Part shown: positions 6,188 through 6,790 of the stretch, one piece after another
Layout: each line of letters opens with the position of its first letter
Numbering within the stretch: position 1 is the stretch's first letter
Assembly: GCA_016786965.1 (NCBI GenBank)
Contig: JAEUVL010000074.1
Span: 1-6,790 of the forward strand
Origin: Chitinophagaceae bacterium
GTDB lineage: Bacteria; Bacteroidota; Bacteroidia; Chitinophagales; Chitinophagaceae
DNA length: 6,790 nt
Reading direction: 5' to 3'
Program-made: the position numbers and the translations under genes
Notes under the pieces: generated by a model
Told to the model about the DNA's origin: nothing
The model's input: only the letters and a program-made list of their open reading frames with translations
The model's database searches: none

Positions 6188-6307
6188 GTGTATTGTTTTT
6201 AAGGTTAGTCACATGCAACTATCCATAACAAAATATTTATTTTTTGTTGTACTGCGATGAAGAGTGAAATCAAAACCGCCTTCTTTAACAAAGATTTGGC
6301 CTGTAGC

Positions 6308-6790
6308 TTACATACCCAGTTTGTCGAGGAGTACGGCTGCCATTTTATAAAAGGCTTCATGGCTATAGCCGGCAATATGTGGGGTAATGATCACTTGGGG
6401 CTGATCAAGTAACCAATCAAGCTGTTCTTTTTGTTCAACGGAGTAAGAATCCAGTTTCTCGTTCTCCAGTACATCAAGACCTGCGGCAGCAATTTTGTTT
6501 TCCTGCAATGCCTTACACAGTTGTGGAAGACTTACCACTTTACCTCTTGAAGTATTCAGGAAATAAGGCTTTCCATGAAGGCTCTCAAAGAAAGCTTCAT
6601 CTGCCATATGAAATGTGTCGTCTGTCAATGGCACATGAAAACTGATGATATCTGCATACCGGCCGATATGCTCCAGGGTTGCTTCTTTGATATACTCATT
6701 CGCAAATCCAAACTTAAACTTATCATACGCCAGCACTGTTACACCAAATGGTTGCAGCAGTCTCGCAAAACTGCTGCCGGTATTACCAAA
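6308..6790 (-). CDS. D-2-hydroxyacid / phosphoglycerate dehydrogenase-like protein, 5'-partial
   Basis: The C-terminal 160 residues of a NAD-dependent D-isomer 2-hydroxyacid dehydrogenase, similar to the short SerA-like proteins of this phylum. The frame stays open to the window edge: the first visible residues, FGNTGSSFARLL, are the end of the Rossmann glycine motif, and VLAYDKF supplies the Asp at the end of the second strand that favours NAD over NADP. The three catalytic residues are present (numbered from the window edge): R82 in LNTSRGKVV, E111 in GLDVLENE, and H138 in TPHIAG. The protein stops 22 residues after that histidine, so it has no ACT or other regulatory domain. A GTG at 6736 could be mistaken for the start but would cut off the glycine motif. 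3-Phosphoglycerate (serine synthesis) is one possible substrate; the substrate-binding N-terminal half is outside the window, so I give no gene symbol. Confidence 0.88.
   Translation of the reverse strand, partial: FGNTGSSFARLLQPFGVTVLAYDKFKFGFANEYIKEATLEHIGRYADIISFHVPLTDDTFHMADEAFFESLHGKPYFLNTSRGKVVSLPQLCKALQENKIAAAGLDVLENEKLDSYSVEQKEQLDWLLDQPQVIITPHIAGYSHEAFYKMAAVLLDKLGM

Noticed and set aside
6188..6250. Possible lipoprotein promoter: TTTTG, 21-base spacer, TAACCTTA, or the nearby TATTTTG.
   Set aside because: The first has two mismatches in the -7 element and the second has wrong internal spacing; in such AT-rich DNA neither stands above chance.
6282..6294. Small inverted repeat TCTTT-AAC-AAAGA after the dehydrogenase gene, as a possible terminator.
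   Set aside because: It has only five A/T-rich base pairs, and the minus-strand sequence after it (AGGCGGTTTTG) is not a proper U run; it also lies very close to the stop codon.
1..6790. Mobile element, CRISPR array, toxin-antitoxin or defence system.
   Set aside because: There are no terminal repeats, spaced repeats, transposase or integrase motifs, or small paired genes, and every sizeable stretch is accounted for by ordinary chromosomal genes.

Overview
The window looks like ordinary chromosomal DNA from a Bacteroidota bacterium, most likely a relative of the Chitinophagaceae. This rests on the protein types (a UMF1-type transporter, a DUF3108 protein, a RuvC with the lysine-rich tail common in this phylum, a short lipoprotein), on promoter-like sites resembling the Bacteroidota TTTG / TAnnTTTG consensus, and on mostly absent Shine-Dalgarno sequences. 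The placement is an inference from remembered family features, not from a search.

Layout. Positions 1-2144 (+) hold a 5'-truncated UMF1-family MFS transporter overlapping by 4 bases (ATGA) a metallo-beta-lactamase-fold hydrolase. A strong hairpin at 2146-2167 separates this pair from a convergent pair on the minus strand: a flippase-like (LPG-synthase TM / UPF0104) membrane protein (2990-3988) whose 3' end overlaps by 14 bases an exported DUF3108 protein (2191-3003). Head-to-head with the flippase gene is ruvC (+, start probably TTG 4014, end 4583). One base after the ruvC stop lies the stop codon of a convergent HIT-family gene (minus, 4585-4974). Next, all on the minus strand, come greA (5117-5590) with its own terminator, a small lipoprotein gene (5738-6187) followed by a second hairpin-plus-U-run, and the 3' part of a D-2-hydroxyacid / phosphoglycerate dehydrogenase-like gene (6308-6790, running off the window).

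How the genes relate. Two tight pairs (transporter + hydrolase; flippase-like + DUF3108) look translationally coupled and may each serve one envelope or transport process, but their substrates cannot be read from the sequence. ruvC (Holliday junction resolution), greA (rescue of backtracked RNA polymerase) and the HIT hydrolase are housekeeping genes, each apparently a separate transcription unit.

No mobile element, CRISPR array, tRNA, rRNA, integrase or defence system is visible, and no gap between genes exceeds about 150 bases. I found no new multi-gene system. The points most worth checking are regulatory: an 8-base Shine-Dalgarno match before greA, unusual for this phylum; a hairpin plus U8 tract between the lipoprotein gene and greA; and the very compact divergent ruvC / flippase start region.
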